Part shown: positions 37,756 to 47,910 of the stretch, one piece after another
How positions within the stretch are numbered: position 1 is the first letter of the stretch
Layout: each line of letters starts with the position of its first letter
Assembly (NCBI RefSeq): GCF_029309835.1
Contig: NZ_JARJHL010000011.1
Span: forward strand, 1-64,000
Length of the DNA stretch: 64,000 bases
DNA from: Paracoccus sp. DMF-8
GTDB taxonomy: Bacteria > Pseudomonadota > Alphaproteobacteria > Rhodobacterales > Rhodobacteraceae
Direction of reading: 5' to 3'
The notes under the pieces: generated by a model
What the model saw: only the letters and a program-made list of their open reading frames with translations
Told to the model about the DNA's origin: nothing
Database searches by the model: none
Translations under genes and position numbers: made by a program

Positions 37756-40098
37756 ATGAGCCATGATTTTCGCGCAACCGGATTTGGGCTGCCGCAGGCT
37801 GGGTCCGCAACCATCGGCGGCACGGGTCACGTTGCGGGCCATGTTGCGGGTCATGTCACGGGCCATCCCTCTGGCCCGGTGATGCGGGCAACCCATACCG
37901 AGCGTCGCGATGCGCCCGAGGGGCGTGGCACCCCCTATGAGATCGCCGTCGGCGACAGTTTTCGCGGCACCATCGGCACCGCTTACGATCAGGACTGGAT
38001 CCGCATCGTCATCCCTGCCGGGCAGACGGTGCGGATCAATCTGGATGGCACGGGCGCCGGTGCGCTGACCGATCCCTATCTGCGCCTGTATGACGCCAAT
38101 GGCCAGATGATCGCGCGGGATGACGATTCCGGCCCCGGATGGAATTCCATGCTGGAATATTACACGGCGACGGGCGGCGTTTTCTATATCGCGGCAGAGG
38201 CCTATTCCAGCAGGACCGGCGCCCATACGATTTCCACCACCAATCTCCGCACGGTCCTGCCCACGCAACCCTATACGATGACCGAAATCGCCCATCAGCT
38301 GACGGATGGTTTCTGGAACAGCGTGGGTGCCGCGCGCAGGTCGTTCAACGTGGCGCCGGGCGGCGGGCTGGATGTCGATATCGCGGGGCTGACGGCGCTT
38401 GGACAGACATTTGCGCGGGCGGCGCTGACGGCGTGGGAACAGGCCATCGGCATCAGTTTTCGCTACAATGTCGCGGGCAGCGCGTCGCATATCGTCTTTG
38501 ACGACAAATATGATGGCGCCTATTCGACCTCGACGACCATCGGGAACCGCATTCTCAGTTCCTTCGTGAATGTCAGCACCGACTGGCTGGCGACCTATGG
38601 CGGCGGTTTCGACACCTACAGCTACCAGACCTATCTGCACGAGATCGGCCATGCGCTCGGGCTGGGACATGCCGGAAACTACAATGGCGCGGCGGTCTAT
38701 GGGGTGGACAACCATTATGCCAATGACAGTTGGCAGGCGACGCTGATGTCCTATTTCGACCAGAGCCAGAACAGTTACGTCAACGCCAGCCGCGCCTTTA
38801 CCGTGACGCCGATGGTTGCCGATCTGATCGCCGTGCGCGATCTGTATGGCCCGGCGCGTCTGCGTGTCGGGGATAGCGTTTACGGCGAAACGACCAATCT
38901 GGGCGGCAATTACGCGCGGCTGGCCGCGATGCTGCGCGACCCGTCGCAGCGCGATTACATCACCTTTACCATTCAGGATGATGGCGGGCGCGACCGGCTG
39001 GAATTCGGGTCGGATGGCGCAGATCAGGTGATCCGGCTGGTGCAGGGCAGCGCGTCGAACATCTATGGGCTGATAGGCAATATGCGCATCGCCCATGGCA
39101 CCATCATCGAGGATGTCGTCGCCGGGCGCGGCAATGACCGCGTGATCGGCAATGTCGCCGACAACCGGCTGTGGGGCGGTCTGGGCCATGACACGCTGGA
39201 AGGCGGCGCGGGCAATGACACGCTTTACGGTGGTTTTGGCAATGACCGGCTGATCGGCGGCGCGGGCAATGACAGCTATGTCGTTCTGGGCGACGACATC
39301 ATCGTCGAGACCGCGGGCGGCGGCATCGACACGGTGACCATTCTGGACCGCAACTATGCGCTTGGCGACCATCTGGAGCGGCTGGTGATCGGTGGCACGG
39401 GCGTCTTCGGTGGCTGGGGCAATGCGCTGGACAATGTGCTGACGGGCAATGGCATGAACAACCGGCTGTTCGGCCGTGGCGGGCATGACAGCCTTGTCGG
39501 CGGCTTTGGTCACGACACGCTGGAAGGCGGCGCGGGCAGGGATACCCTGACCGGGGGGCCGGGCGCCGATCTGCTGCGCGGCGGGATGGGCAACGACACC
39601 TATAACGCCGATGCGCTTGACCAGATCGTCGAAAACGCTGGGCAGGGCATTGATACGGTGCGCATCGCGGGCGACCATGCGCTTGGCGCCAATCTGGAAC
39701 ATCTGGTCCTGACCGGGACCGGGGGTTTTACCGGGCGCGGCAATGCGCTGAACAATATCCTGAACGGCAATGCGGGCAACAACCTGCTGGTCGGCGCCAT
39801 CGGCCATGACACGCTGAACGGCGGCCTGGGCGACGACAGCCTGCGCGGCGGTCTGGGCGAGGATACATTCATCTATGCCGCGGGCCGCGATGCCATTCTG
39901 GATTTCCAGAACGATATCGACACGATCCGGCTGAACAACGCGTTATGGGGCAACCGCGACCTGAGCGTTGCGCAGGTGATCGACATGGCAACCGTGGTCA
40001 ACGGCAATACCGTTTTTAACTTTGGCAATGGCAATGTGCTGAGAATCGCCGGTCTTGGAAATGCCAATGCGCTGATCGACGATCTGGTGATCTTCTAG
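37756..40098 (+). CDS. Serralysin-like M10 zinc metalloprotease with RTX repeats
   Basis: 780 residues. The N-terminus has GlyHis-rich repeats (TGHVAGHVAGHVTGHPSG). A pre-peptidase-like beta domain follows at about 55-165 (YEIAVGDSFRGTIGTAYDQD). The metzincin catalytic domain holds HEIGHALGLGH at 295-305 (zinc ligands H295, H299, H305, base E296) and a Met-turn at M331 (TLMSYF). RTX nonapeptides run from about 455 (GGLGHDTLEGGAGNDTLYGG). The end (VLRIAGLGNANALIDDLVIF) fits a type I secretion signal. It is predicted to be exported as a calcium-stabilised protease. No inhibitor or T1SS gene is recognised nearby. Confidence 0.95.
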   Translation: MSHDFRATGFGLPQAGSATIGGTGHVAGHVAGHVTGHPSGPVMRATHTERRDAPEGRGTPYEIAVGDSFRGTIGTAYDQDWIRIVIPAGQTVRINLDGTGAGALTDPYLRLYDANGQMIARDDDSGPGWNSMLEYYTATGGVFYIAAEAYSSRTGAHTISTTNLRTVLPTQPYTMTEIAHQLTDGFWNSVGAARRSFNVAPGGGLDVDIAGLTALGQTFARAALTAWEQAIGISFRYNVAGSASHIVFDDKYDGAYSTSTTIGNRILSSFVNVSTDWLATYGGGFDTYSYQTYLHEIGHALGLGHAGNYNGAAVYGVDNHYANDSWQATLMSYFDQSQNSYVNASRAFTVTPMVADLIAVRDLYGPARLRVGDSVYGETTNLGGNYARLAAMLRDPSQRDYITFTIQDDGGRDRLEFGSDGADQVIRLVQGSASNIYGLIGNMRIAHGTIIEDVVAGRGNDRVIGNVADNRLWGGLGHDTLEGGAGNDTLYGGFGNDRLIGGAGNDSYVVLGDDIIVETAGGGIDTVTILDRNYALGDHLERLVIGGTGVFGGWGNALDNVLTGNGMNNRLFGRGGHDSLVGGFGHDTLEGGAGRDTLTGGPGADLLRGGMGNDTYNADALDQIVENAGQGIDTVRIAGDHALGANLEHLVLTGTGGFTGRGNALNNILNGNAGNNLLVGAIGHDTLNGGLGDDSLRGGLGEDTFIYAAGRDAILDFQNDIDTIRLNNALWGNRDLSVAQVIDMATVVNGNTVFNFGNGNVLRIAGLGNANALIDDLVIF

Positions 40099-40138
40099 GC
40101 ACAGCCCGGATATCCCGGCGTTCGCGGGGTTCCATTCC

Positions 40139-40179
40139 GCAGCCCCGCCCCGTCCCCCGGGTCCGGGCTGCATGTTTTT
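40139..40179 (+). terminator. Possible terminator after the metalloprotease gene
   Basis: gcagccc (40139-40145) can pair with gggctgc (40165-40171) around a 19-base GC-rich loop, followed by atgttttt. The loop is long, so the call is moderate. The rest of 40099-40321 shows no other feature. Confidence 0.5.
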
Positions 40180-40321
40180 GCGCGTCATCTGCATAATTTT
40201 TACGCATCTGCCCCTTTCCGGTCAGCTTCTTGGAACTGGTCCCCCTGCTGCGCTCTTGGGTTCATGGACAAGGCGGGCGGGATTGTCAGGCTTGGGGACG
40301 AAGACGTAGCGAGGTGCGGCC

Positions 40322-41728
40322 ATGTATTTTGACGAGATGTTCGACGGCGACCATGTCCGCAATCCCTATGCGCTGCTGTCGGAATGGATCGACACCATGC
40401 CCGCCGAGTTTCGTCAGATGAAACAGGCCGAGGCAGAGGCCCTGTTTCGCCGCATCGGCATCACCTTTGCCGTCTATGGCGAAGGCGGCGACCCGGATCG
40501 CCTGATGCCCGTTGACATGCTGCCCCGCGTTTTCATGCAAAGCGAATGGCGCAGGCTGGAACGCGGGATCAAGCAACGCGCCCGTGCGCTGAATGCCTTT
40601 CTGCGCGATGTTTACGGTCGCGGCGAAATCATCCGGGCGGGCCGGGTGCCGGCCAGTCTGGTCTATCGCAACGTGGCCTATGAAAAGGCGGTGGTGGGTT
40701 TCGTGCCGCCGCGCGGGGTGTTTTCCCATATCGTCGGCATCGACATCGTGCGCACCGGCGCCAATGACTTCATGGTGCTGGAAGACAACTGCCGCACGCC
40801 CTCGGGCGTCAGCTATATGCTGGAAAACCGGGAAATCATGATGCGCATGTTCCCCTCGCTGTTTCGCAACAACAAGATCGAACCGGTGGACAGCTACCCC
40901 GGAGGTCCTGCGCCGCACCCTTGCATCCGTCGCGCCTGCCAAATGCAACGGCCAGCCGACGGTCGTGATCCTGACGCCGGGCCCCTATAACAGCGCCTAT
41001 TACGAACATTCATTCGCTTGCCAACCTGATGGGCGTCGAACTGGTCGAGGGCAGCGACCTGTTCGTCGATGGCGAATATGTCTATATGCGCACGACGACC
41101 GGGCCAAAGCGGGTCGATGTGATCTATCGCCGGATCGACGACGCTTCCTTGATCCGCTGTGTTTCCGCCGCGATTCCGTTCTGGGCGTTCCGGGGCTGAT
41201 GGATGTTTATCGTTCCGGCGCCGTCTCGATTGCCTCGGCGCCGGGTGCCGGGGTCGCGGATGACAAGGCGATCTATATCTTTGTCCCCGAAATGATCCGC
41301 TTTTATCTGGGCGAAGAACCGATCCTGAAAAACGTCGATACCTGGGCGCTGTGGCGCGATGATGACTATAAATACGTCATGGACAATCTGGCCGATCTGG
41401 TCGTGAAAGAGGTCCACGGATCAGGCGGTTACGGGATGCTGATCGGCCCCAAGGCGACCAAGGCAGAGATCGAGGATTTCGCCCTGCGCATCCGCGCCAA
41501 TCCGTCGAACTACATCGCCCAGCCCACCCTGTCGCTGTCGACCTGCCCGGTTTTCGTCGACGAAGGCGTGGCACCCCGCCATGTCGATCTGCGGCCCTTC
41601 TGCCTGTGTGGCGACCGGGTCGAACTGGTGCCGGGCGGGCTGACGCGGGTCGCGATGCGAGAGGGGTCTTTGGTCGTCAACTCGTCGCAGGGCGGGGCGT
41701 CAAGGACACCTGGGTTCTGACGGAATAA
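40322..41728 (+). CDS. Circularly permuted ATP-grasp protein (frameshifted in this sequence)
   Basis: A member of the ATP-grasp/DUF404-407 group that travels with alpha-E, transglutaminase and Anbu genes. The N-terminus [20 protein letters not shown] is followed by [37 protein letters not shown] and [20 protein letters not shown]. The middle [20 protein letters not shown] and C-terminal [20 protein letters not shown] and [20 protein letters not shown] sit in other frames. Breaks lie near 40905, 41015, 41150 and 41695. Bridging the last gives a stop at 41726-41728. The family is thought to ligate peptides; substrate unknown. Confidence 0.88.
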
Positions 41729-41740
41729 GGGGGACAAGCC

Positions 41741-42698
41741 ATGCTCAGCCGCACCGCCTCGCATCTGTTCTGGATCGGTCGCTATCTGGAGCGCAGCGAA
41801 ACCGCCGCGCGCCTGCTGGATGTCGGCGCCCGCATCACCCTGATCCCTTCGACCGCCGAAGGTTATGAAAACGAATGGAATTCCCTGCTGCGCGCATCTG
41901 GCACGGCAGAGGCGTTTTCGACGAAATATGCCGAGGTCAATCAGGAAAACATCGAAAGCTTCATGTTCTTTGACCGCTGCAATCCGTCATCGGTCGCGTC
42001 CTGTCTGGAAAAGGCGCGCGAAGGGGCGCGGATCGTGCGGACCGCGCTGACCAGTCAGGTCTGGGATGCGCTGAACACGGCCTATCAGGAATTGCGCGCG
42101 CTGGAACGCATCCCCCGGTCGCGGCTGGACACCGCCATGCTGACCGATTTCACGACGCGCCACACCTCGACCGTGCGGGGCGCGATCAACGCGACGCAGC
42201 TGCGCAACGACGGCTGGCATTTCATGAATCTGGGCTATGATCTGGAACGCGCCGACGCCACCGCGCGGCTGCTGGACGTGAAATATTTCGTGCTGCTGCC
42301 GCGCGTGGAGATTCGTGGGTTCCGGTCTGGACAACTACCAGTGGCAGGTGATCCTGCGCGCGCTGTCGGCGCATCGGGCGTTTCACTGGGCCTATGGCGG
42401 CGATATCACGGCGGCGCAGGTCGCGGATTTCCTGATCCTCAACCCCGAAAGCCCGCGTTCGCTGATGACCGCCCTGACCGAGGCCGTGGCCCATCTGTCG
42501 GGGCTGGTCGCGCGCTATGGGCCGGGCGTGCCCGCCACGGCGCATGATCTGGCCCGCCAGACGCTGGAGGATCTGAAGGGCCATGAAATCGGGGGCATCT
42601 TTGACGATGGCCTGCATGAATTCCTGACCTGGTTCATCCGTGAAATCGGCAGCGTCGCCAATGCCGTGCAGGATGATTACCTGAGCGGGCGGGCGTGA
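41741..42698 (+). CDS. Alpha-E domain protein (one frameshift)
   Basis: Opens MLSRTASHLFWIGRYLERSE, the alpha-E (DUF403) signature, and continues NQENIESFMFFDRCNPSSVA and GWHFMNLGYDLERADATARL. After a shift near 42315 it continues WQVILRALSAHRAFHWAYGG to the stop. Bridged length is about 318 residues. An all-helical protein of unknown activity, always found beside the permuted ATP-grasp protein. It starts 12 bases after that gene's corrected stop. Confidence 0.92.
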
Positions 42699-42722
42699 GC
42701 GGGACAGGGAAAGGGACAGGGC

Positions 42723-43529
42723 ATGAAGCTGCAGATCGTTCATGAAACCACCTATCGCTATCAGGCGCCGATTCTGGGGCTGGTGCAAAGCCTGCGCCTG
42801 ACCCCTTCGGTGTTCGAGGGCCAGCGCGTCGCAAGCTGGGACATTTCTGTTTCGGACGGACAGCGCGGCGCGGGTTTCCGCGACGGCGCAGGCGACTGGA
42901 TCGAGGCCTGGACCATGCGCGGCGCCTGCGAGGAAGTCACGGTTTCCGTCCTTGGTCAGGTCGAAACCCGTGACACGGCGGGCGTGCTGCGCGGTCATCG
43001 CGAAATCATCAACCCGCTGGTCTATCTGCGTTCGACCGCGCCGACGACGCCGGATGACGCCCTGCGCGATCTGGCGGCGGGCAAAGGCGGCACGGATGGC
43101 ACGGACACCGCCCACCGGCTGGCCGAGACCGTGGGTCAGGCCATCGCCTTTCTGCCGGGCGTGACCGAAACCACGACCACCGCCGCGCAGGCGCTGGCGC
43201 TTGGCTCGGGCGTCTGTCAAGATCACGCCCATGTGCTGATCACCTGCGCGCGGTTGTCGGGGCTGCCGGCGCGCTATGTCTCGGGCTATCTGCATTCGAC
43301 GATCGACGGCGAACCGCATGACGCGGCCCATGCCTGGGCGGAAATCCACACCGGGACATTGGGCTGGGTCGGATTCGACTCGGCCAACCGATGCTGTCCG
43401 GATGACCGTTATGTGCGGCTTGGTTCGGGATTTGACGCAGCGGATGCGGCGCCGGTGGTCGGCGTGACCCTGGGTCGCGGCGCCGAAAGTCTGGATGTGC
43501 GTGTGCAGGTGCAGGAAATGGATCAGTAA
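42723..43529 (+). CDS. Transglutaminase-like cysteine peptidase
   Basis: 268 residues. An N-terminal beta domain (MKLQIVHETTYRYQAPILGL) precedes a transglutaminase core with catalytic Cys in ALGSGVCQDHAHVLITCARL, His in DAAHAWAEIHTGTLGWVGFD and Asp in FDSANRCCPDD. Members of this operon type are predicted cytoplasmic peptidases or amidases. Closely spaced with the alpha-E gene and followed by Anbu; a single unit is likely. Confidence 0.95.
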   Translation: MKLQIVHETTYRYQAPILGLVQSLRLTPSVFEGQRVASWDISVSDGQRGAGFRDGAGDWIEAWTMRGACEEVTVSVLGQVETRDTAGVLRGHREIINPLVYLRSTAPTTPDDALRDLAAGKGGTDGTDTAHRLAETVGQAIAFLPGVTETTTTAAQALALGSGVCQDHAHVLITCARLSGLPARYVSGYLHSTIDGEPHDAAHAWAEIHTGTLGWVGFDSANRCCPDDRYVRLGSGFDAADAAPVVGVTLGRGAESLDVRVQVQEMDQ

Positions 43530-43635
43530 GCCAAACGTCAGATTGGCCCAAAAGCCGGATTGATCCCGGTCCGGCCATGCCGCACAAACAGGCAGAGGGG
43601 GGCAAGTTGTGACCTGTGATCGCCGGACGATTTGA

Positions 43636-44364
43636 ATGACCTATTGCGTCGGTTTGAAACTGAACGAAGGCCTGGTGCTGTTGTCGGACACGCGCACCAA
43701 TGCGGGGCTGGACAATATTTCGACCTATCGGAAAATGTTCTTTTTCGAGGAACCGGGCGAGCGCGCCATCGTCATCATGACGGCGGGCAGCCTGTCGGTG
43801 ACCCAGACCACCATCGCCCGCCTGCACGAGGCGATCAGCGACCCGGATGCCGACGAAAACACCTCGATCATGAAAGCCGGGTCGATGCTGCGCATTGCCA
43901 CGATCATCGGCGACACGCTGCTGGATACGCGGCGCGAGATCGCCGAACACATGCGCGACATGCAGGGCATGGCGCCCTCGGCCAGCATGATCGTCGCGGG
44001 CCAGCGCCGGGACGGCCATATGCGCCTGTTCCTGATTTACCCAGAGGGCAATTTCATCGAAGCGACCGATGACACGCCCTTTCTGCAGATCGGCGAACAT
44101 AAATACGGCAAGCCCATTCTGGACCGCGTCGTGCGCCCCGACACCAGCCTGCAGGACGCGCAAAAGGCGGTGCTGCTGTCGATGGATTCGACGCTGCGCT
44201 CGAACCTGTCGGTCGGCATGCCGCTGGATCTGGCGGTGATCCGCGCGGATGATCTGCGCATCTCGACCAGCCGCCGGATCGAGGAAGGCGACCCGGCATT
44301 CATGGAAATGTCTGTGGCCTGGTCGAACGCCCTGCGCGAAAGCTTCATCAAGATCCGGATCTGA
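43636..44364 (+). CDS. Anbu, ancestral beta-subunit proteasome-like protein
   Basis: 242 residues beginning MTYCVGLKLNEGLVLLSDTR. In the Ntn-hydrolase fold the Thr after the initiator Met is the expected nucleophile, and SDTRTNAGLDNISTYRKM supplies the Asp and Lys region typical of Anbu. GSMLRIATIIGDTLLDTRRE and DLRISTSRRIEEGDPAFMEM are further family landmarks. Anbu forms helical or ring-like assemblies. It is part of the four-gene set ATP-grasp/alpha-E/transglutaminase/Anbu, thought to make and degrade a peptide. Convergent with mutS. Confidence 0.95.
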   Translation: MTYCVGLKLNEGLVLLSDTRTNAGLDNISTYRKMFFFEEPGERAIVIMTAGSLSVTQTTIARLHEAISDPDADENTSIMKAGSMLRIATIIGDTLLDTRREIAEHMRDMQGMAPSASMIVAGQRRDGHMRLFLIYPEGNFIEATDDTPFLQIGEHKYGKPILDRVVRPDTSLQDAQKAVLLSMDSTLRSNLSVGMPLDLAVIRADDLRISTSRRIEEGDPAFMEMSVAWSNALRESFIKIRI

Positions 44365-44390
44365 GCGCCGGCGGTTCCAGACCGCAGGCG

Positions 44391-47027
44391 TCAGGCCTTG
44401 CCCGCCTGCAGGTCCTTGAGTTCGTAAAGCAGCGCCAGCGCCTCTCTCGGGGTCATGGCATCGGGGGAAATCTCGCGCAGGCGGTCATCCACGGGCGACG
44501 TTCTGGGCGCGGGGGCAGGGGCCGCCGTCGGGGCCGCGCGAAACAGCGGCAGATCGTCCAGCAGCGCGGCGGGACGGGCCGCGCCGTCGCGTTCGCCGCT
44601 TTCCAGCGCGGTCAGGATTTCGCGTGCGCGTTCGACCACGGACCCCGGCAGGCCCGCCAGCCGCGCGACCTGCACGCCATAGCTGCGATCCGCCGCGCCC
44701 TTGCGGACCTCGTGCAGGAAAATCACCTCGCCTTCCCATTCGCGCACCGCGACGGTGGCGTTTTCGACGCCGGGCAGGCGGGCCGATAGCGCGGTCATTT
44801 CGTGGTAATGGGTGGCGAACAGCGCGCGGCAGCGGTTGGTGGCGTGCAGATGCTCCATCACCGCCCAGGCAATCGACAGTCCGTCCCAGGTCGCGGTGCC
44901 GCGCCCGATTTCGTCCAGAATGACCAGCGCATTGCCATCGGCCTGATTGAGGATGGCGGCGGTTTCGACCATTTCCACCATGAAGGTGGATCGCCCCCGC
45001 GCCAGATCATCGGCCGCGCCGACGCGGCTGAACAACTGGCTGACCAATCCGATATGGGCCGATGTCGCGGGCACGAATGCCCCCGCCTGCGCCAGCACGG
45101 CAATCAGGGCATTCTGGCGCAGAAAGGTCGATTTACCCGCCATGTTCGGCCCGGTCAGCAGCCAGATCGCGGGGGTCGCGCCGCTGGTCAGCGCGCAGTC
45201 ATTGGCGACGAATGCCTGCCCCTTGCGCTTCAGCGCGCGTTCCACGACCGGGTGGCGGCCGCCCTGAATGTCAAAGGCGCGGCTGTCGTCGACATGGGGG
45301 CGCACCCAGCCCTCGGCCATGGCCAGATCGGCAAAAGCGGCCTGCAGGTCGATTTCGGCCAGCGCACGCGCCGCCTGCCCGATGGGGCCGGACTGGTCCA
45401 GAACCGCGGCGGTCAGGCGGGCAAAGATCGCGCGCTCGATCTCCAGCGCACGGTCGCGGGCGTTGAGGATGCGGGTTTCCAGTTCCGACAGTTCGACCGT
45501 GGTGAAACGGATCTGGTTGGCGGTGGTCTGGCGGTGGATGAAACGTTCGTTCAGCGGTGCGGCCAGCATGCGTTCGGCATGGGTCGTCGTGGTTTCGATG
45601 AAATAGCCCAGAACGTTGTTGTGTTTGATCTTGAGGCTGGAAATCCCGGTGTCGCGGATGAACTCCGCCTGCATCCCGGCGACGACGCCACGCCCTTCGT
45701 CGCGCAAGCGGCGGGTTTCGTCCAGTTCCGCGTCATGGCCCGGCGCGACGAAACCGCCATCGCGGGCCAGCAAGGGTGGTTCGGCCACCAGCGCATCGTC
45801 CAGCAGGTCGATCAGATCCTCATGGCCGACCAGCGCGCGGGCGGCGTCGCGCAGGATATCGCCCGCATCACCCGGCAGCAGCGCCGCAATCGCCGCGCCC
45901 TGCGTCAACCCGGCGCGGATCGCGGCCAGATCGCGCGGTCCGCCCCGGTCCAGCGCCAGCCGCGACAGCGCGCGATCCATGTCGGGCACGCGCGCCAGCG
46001 TGTCGCGCAGATCGGCGGTCAGGCGCGGGGCATCCGTCAGAAAGGCGACAGCGGATTGCCGGGCGTGGATTTCGCCCAGATCGCGGGATGGCGCGCTGAT
46101 GCGGCGGTCCAGCAGCCGCGCCCCCGCCGCCGTCACGCTGCGGTCGATGGCGGCCAGCAATGAACCCTCGCGCCCGCCCGACAGCGCCTGTGTCAGTTCC
46201 AGATTGCGCCGGGTCGCGGCGTCGATCTGCATCGCGCCGCCCGAGGGTTCGCGCACGGGATGGCGCAGCAGGGGCAGGCGGCCCTTTTGCGTCAGTTCCA
46301 GATAATCGGCAATCGCGCCCATCGCGGACAGTTCGGCCCGGCCAAAGCTGCCGAACCCGTCCAGAGAGGCGACACCGAACAGCCTTGACAACCGCCGCGC
46401 CCCCGCCGCGCTGTCAAAGGATAGCGCGGGCAGTTCGGTCAGCGCCGTGCCGCTGTCGCGGGCCAGTTCGTCCAGCCTGCTGCCCTCGACCGCCAGCAAT
46501 TCGCGGGGCGCGTGCCGCGCCAGTTCCAGGCCAAGCCGCATGGCGGGGCAGGGGGCCACGCGAAACGCGCCGGTGGAAATATCGACCCATGCCAGCGCCG
46601 ATTCGTCGCGCACCGTGGCAAAGGCCGCCAGAAAGTTGTGGCGGCGGGCTTCGAGCAGCGATTCCTCGGTCAGGGTGCCGGGGGTGACCAGACGCACGAC
46701 ATCGCGGGCGACGACGGATTTGCTGCCGCGCTTTTTGGCCTCGGCCGGGTCCTCCATCTGTTCGGCGATGGCGACGCGAAACCCCTTGCGGATCAGGGTC
46801 AGCAGATAGCTTTCGGCGGCGTGATAGGGGACGCCGCACATCGGGATCGGCTCTCCCAGATGGCTGCCGCGCTTGGTCAGGGCGATGTCCAGCGCGGCCG
46901 ATGCGGCAATCGCGTCGTCAAAGAACATCTCGTAGAAATCGCCCATGCGGTAGAACAGCAGCGCACCGGGATTCGCCTCGCGGATTGCAAGATACTGGGC
47001 CATCATCGGGGTGGGCTGATCGGACAT
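44391..47027 (-). CDS. mutS: DNA mismatch repair protein MutS
   Basis: 878 residues and intact. The N-terminal mismatch-binding domain has [15 protein letters not shown] (Phe-x-Glu type motif). Connector and lever regions follow. The ATPase has Walker [21 protein letters not shown] (about 618-637), the MutS signature [20 protein letters not shown], Walker [21 protein letters not shown] and [10 protein letters not shown] Pro/Ala-rich linker precedes the C-terminal end [15 protein letters not shown]. It recognises base mismatches and recruits MutL. Confidence 0.98.
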   Translation of the reverse strand: MSDQPTPMMAQYLAIREANPGALLFYRMGDFYEMFFDDAIAASAALDIALTKRGSHLGEPIPMCGVPYHAAESYLLTLIRKGFRVAIAEQMEDPAEAKKRGSKSVVARDVVRLVTPGTLTEESLLEARRHNFLAAFATVRDESALAWVDISTGAFRVAPCPAMRLGLELARHAPRELLAVEGSRLDELARDSGTALTELPALSFDSAAGARRLSRLFGVASLDGFGSFGRAELSAMGAIADYLELTQKGRLPLLRHPVREPSGGAMQIDAATRRNLELTQALSGGREGSLLAAIDRSVTAAGARLLDRRISAPSRDLGEIHARQSAVAFLTDAPRLTADLRDTLARVPDMDRALSRLALDRGGPRDLAAIRAGLTQGAAIAALLPGDAGDILRDAARALVGHEDLIDLLDDALVAEPPLLARDGGFVAPGHDAELDETRRLRDEGRGVVAGMQAEFIRDTGISSLKIKHNNVLGYFIETTTTHAERMLAAPLNERFIHRQTTANQIRFTTVELSELETRILNARDRALEIERAIFARLTAAVLDQSGPIGQAARALAEIDLQAAFADLAMAEGWVRPHVDDSRAFDIQGGRHPVVERALKRKGQAFVANDCALTSGATPAIWLLTGPNMAGKSTFLRQNALIAVLAQAGAFVPATSAHIGLVSQLFSRVGAADDLARGRSTFMVEMVETAAILNQADGNALVILDEIGRGTATWDGLSIAWAVMEHLHATNRCRALFATHYHEMTALSARLPGVENATVAVREWEGEVIFLHEVRKGAADRSYGVQVARLAGLPGSVVERAREILTALESGERDGAARPAALLDDLPLFRAAPTAAPAPAPRTSPVDDRLREISPDAMTPREALALLYELKDLQAGKA

Positions 47028-47334
47028 CGGGCGTCTCTGGCAAGGGATTGGCTGTTCTTAGACGCTGGCGCGCGGCTTTGGAACCGCTGGAAAGAAGCGA
47101 CGTGCCCGGTCTTGAAGGCGATGATTCGACAGCGGAAACATGGCCGGCGGGTTCGTGTTGGCGAAAAATTGCTGAAATATCGCCCGATATATCGGGGGCC
47201 ATCGGCGTAAACCTGCTGAAAAGACAGGTGACGCGATTTAAGCACGGTTTATGATTGACCGTAATCTGCCGTGTGGCCCGCGTTTTGGGCTCTTTGACGC
47301 GACAGCATGAGTGTTTTTAGCGAGTTCGAAGAAA

Positions 47335-47880
47335 ATGGCGACCATTGCGGGGACTGGCGGGGCGGGCGCGCTGATCGGCGCGTCCGCCGGTGTGTTTATC
47401 GCTGCCGGGGAAGGCACCGATACGGATAACGGCGGCGATGCGCCGGCGTTTTACGCGTTCAAATCTCTGACCACGGTCGAATCCGGCCATGCCGATGGTG
47501 CGATGGCGGCGATCGTTGACGGCATCGGATTCAACATCCACGCCGGGGAAGGCAATGACACGATCAGCCCCGATGATGTCCCTGCGGTGGCGCGGATGGG
47601 CGCCCCGGACATTCCCGGCTTTACCCGCGGCACGCTGATCCTCTGCCCCGAAGGAGAGCGTCGGGTCGAGGATCTGCGCGTCGGCGATATCGTCCGCACC
47701 TGCGACAACGGCGACCGCGCCATCCGACGGATCGGGCGTTGCGGCCTGACACTGTTTCCGGAACTGCGCGATGGCGAGGTTCCGGCTTCGGCCCGGCCAT
47801 TGATCCCCGGCCGCAAGGCCCGGCGTCTGGTCGAACGCCACGCAAGACACGGCCGCCCATTGCTGGATGGACGGATATAA
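47335..47880 (+). CDS. Hint-domain protein, apparently truncated
   Basis: 181 residues from ATG 47335 (GTG 47311 is an alternative). The N-terminus MATIAGTGGAGALIGASAGV looks like degenerate RTX-type repeats, with GEGNDTISPDDV later. At about 105 the Hint/intein-like start appears: PGFTRGTLILCPEGERRVED, LRVGDIVRTCDNG. Typical Rhodobacterales Hint proteins continue for another 100 or more residues. Here the chain ends HARHGRPLLDGRI, so it is truncated or frameshifted after about 47770. Function of these proteins is unknown. Confidence 0.65.
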   Translation: MATIAGTGGAGALIGASAGVFIAAGEGTDTDNGGDAPAFYAFKSLTTVESGHADGAMAAIVDGIGFNIHAGEGNDTISPDDVPAVARMGAPDIPGFTRGTLILCPEGERRVEDLRVGDIVRTCDNGDRAIRRIGRCGLTLFPELRDGEVPASARPLIPGRKARRLVERHARHGRPLLDGRI

Positions 47881-47910
47881 GCAACGGCAGGCAAACGGAA
47901 GGATGCGGGG

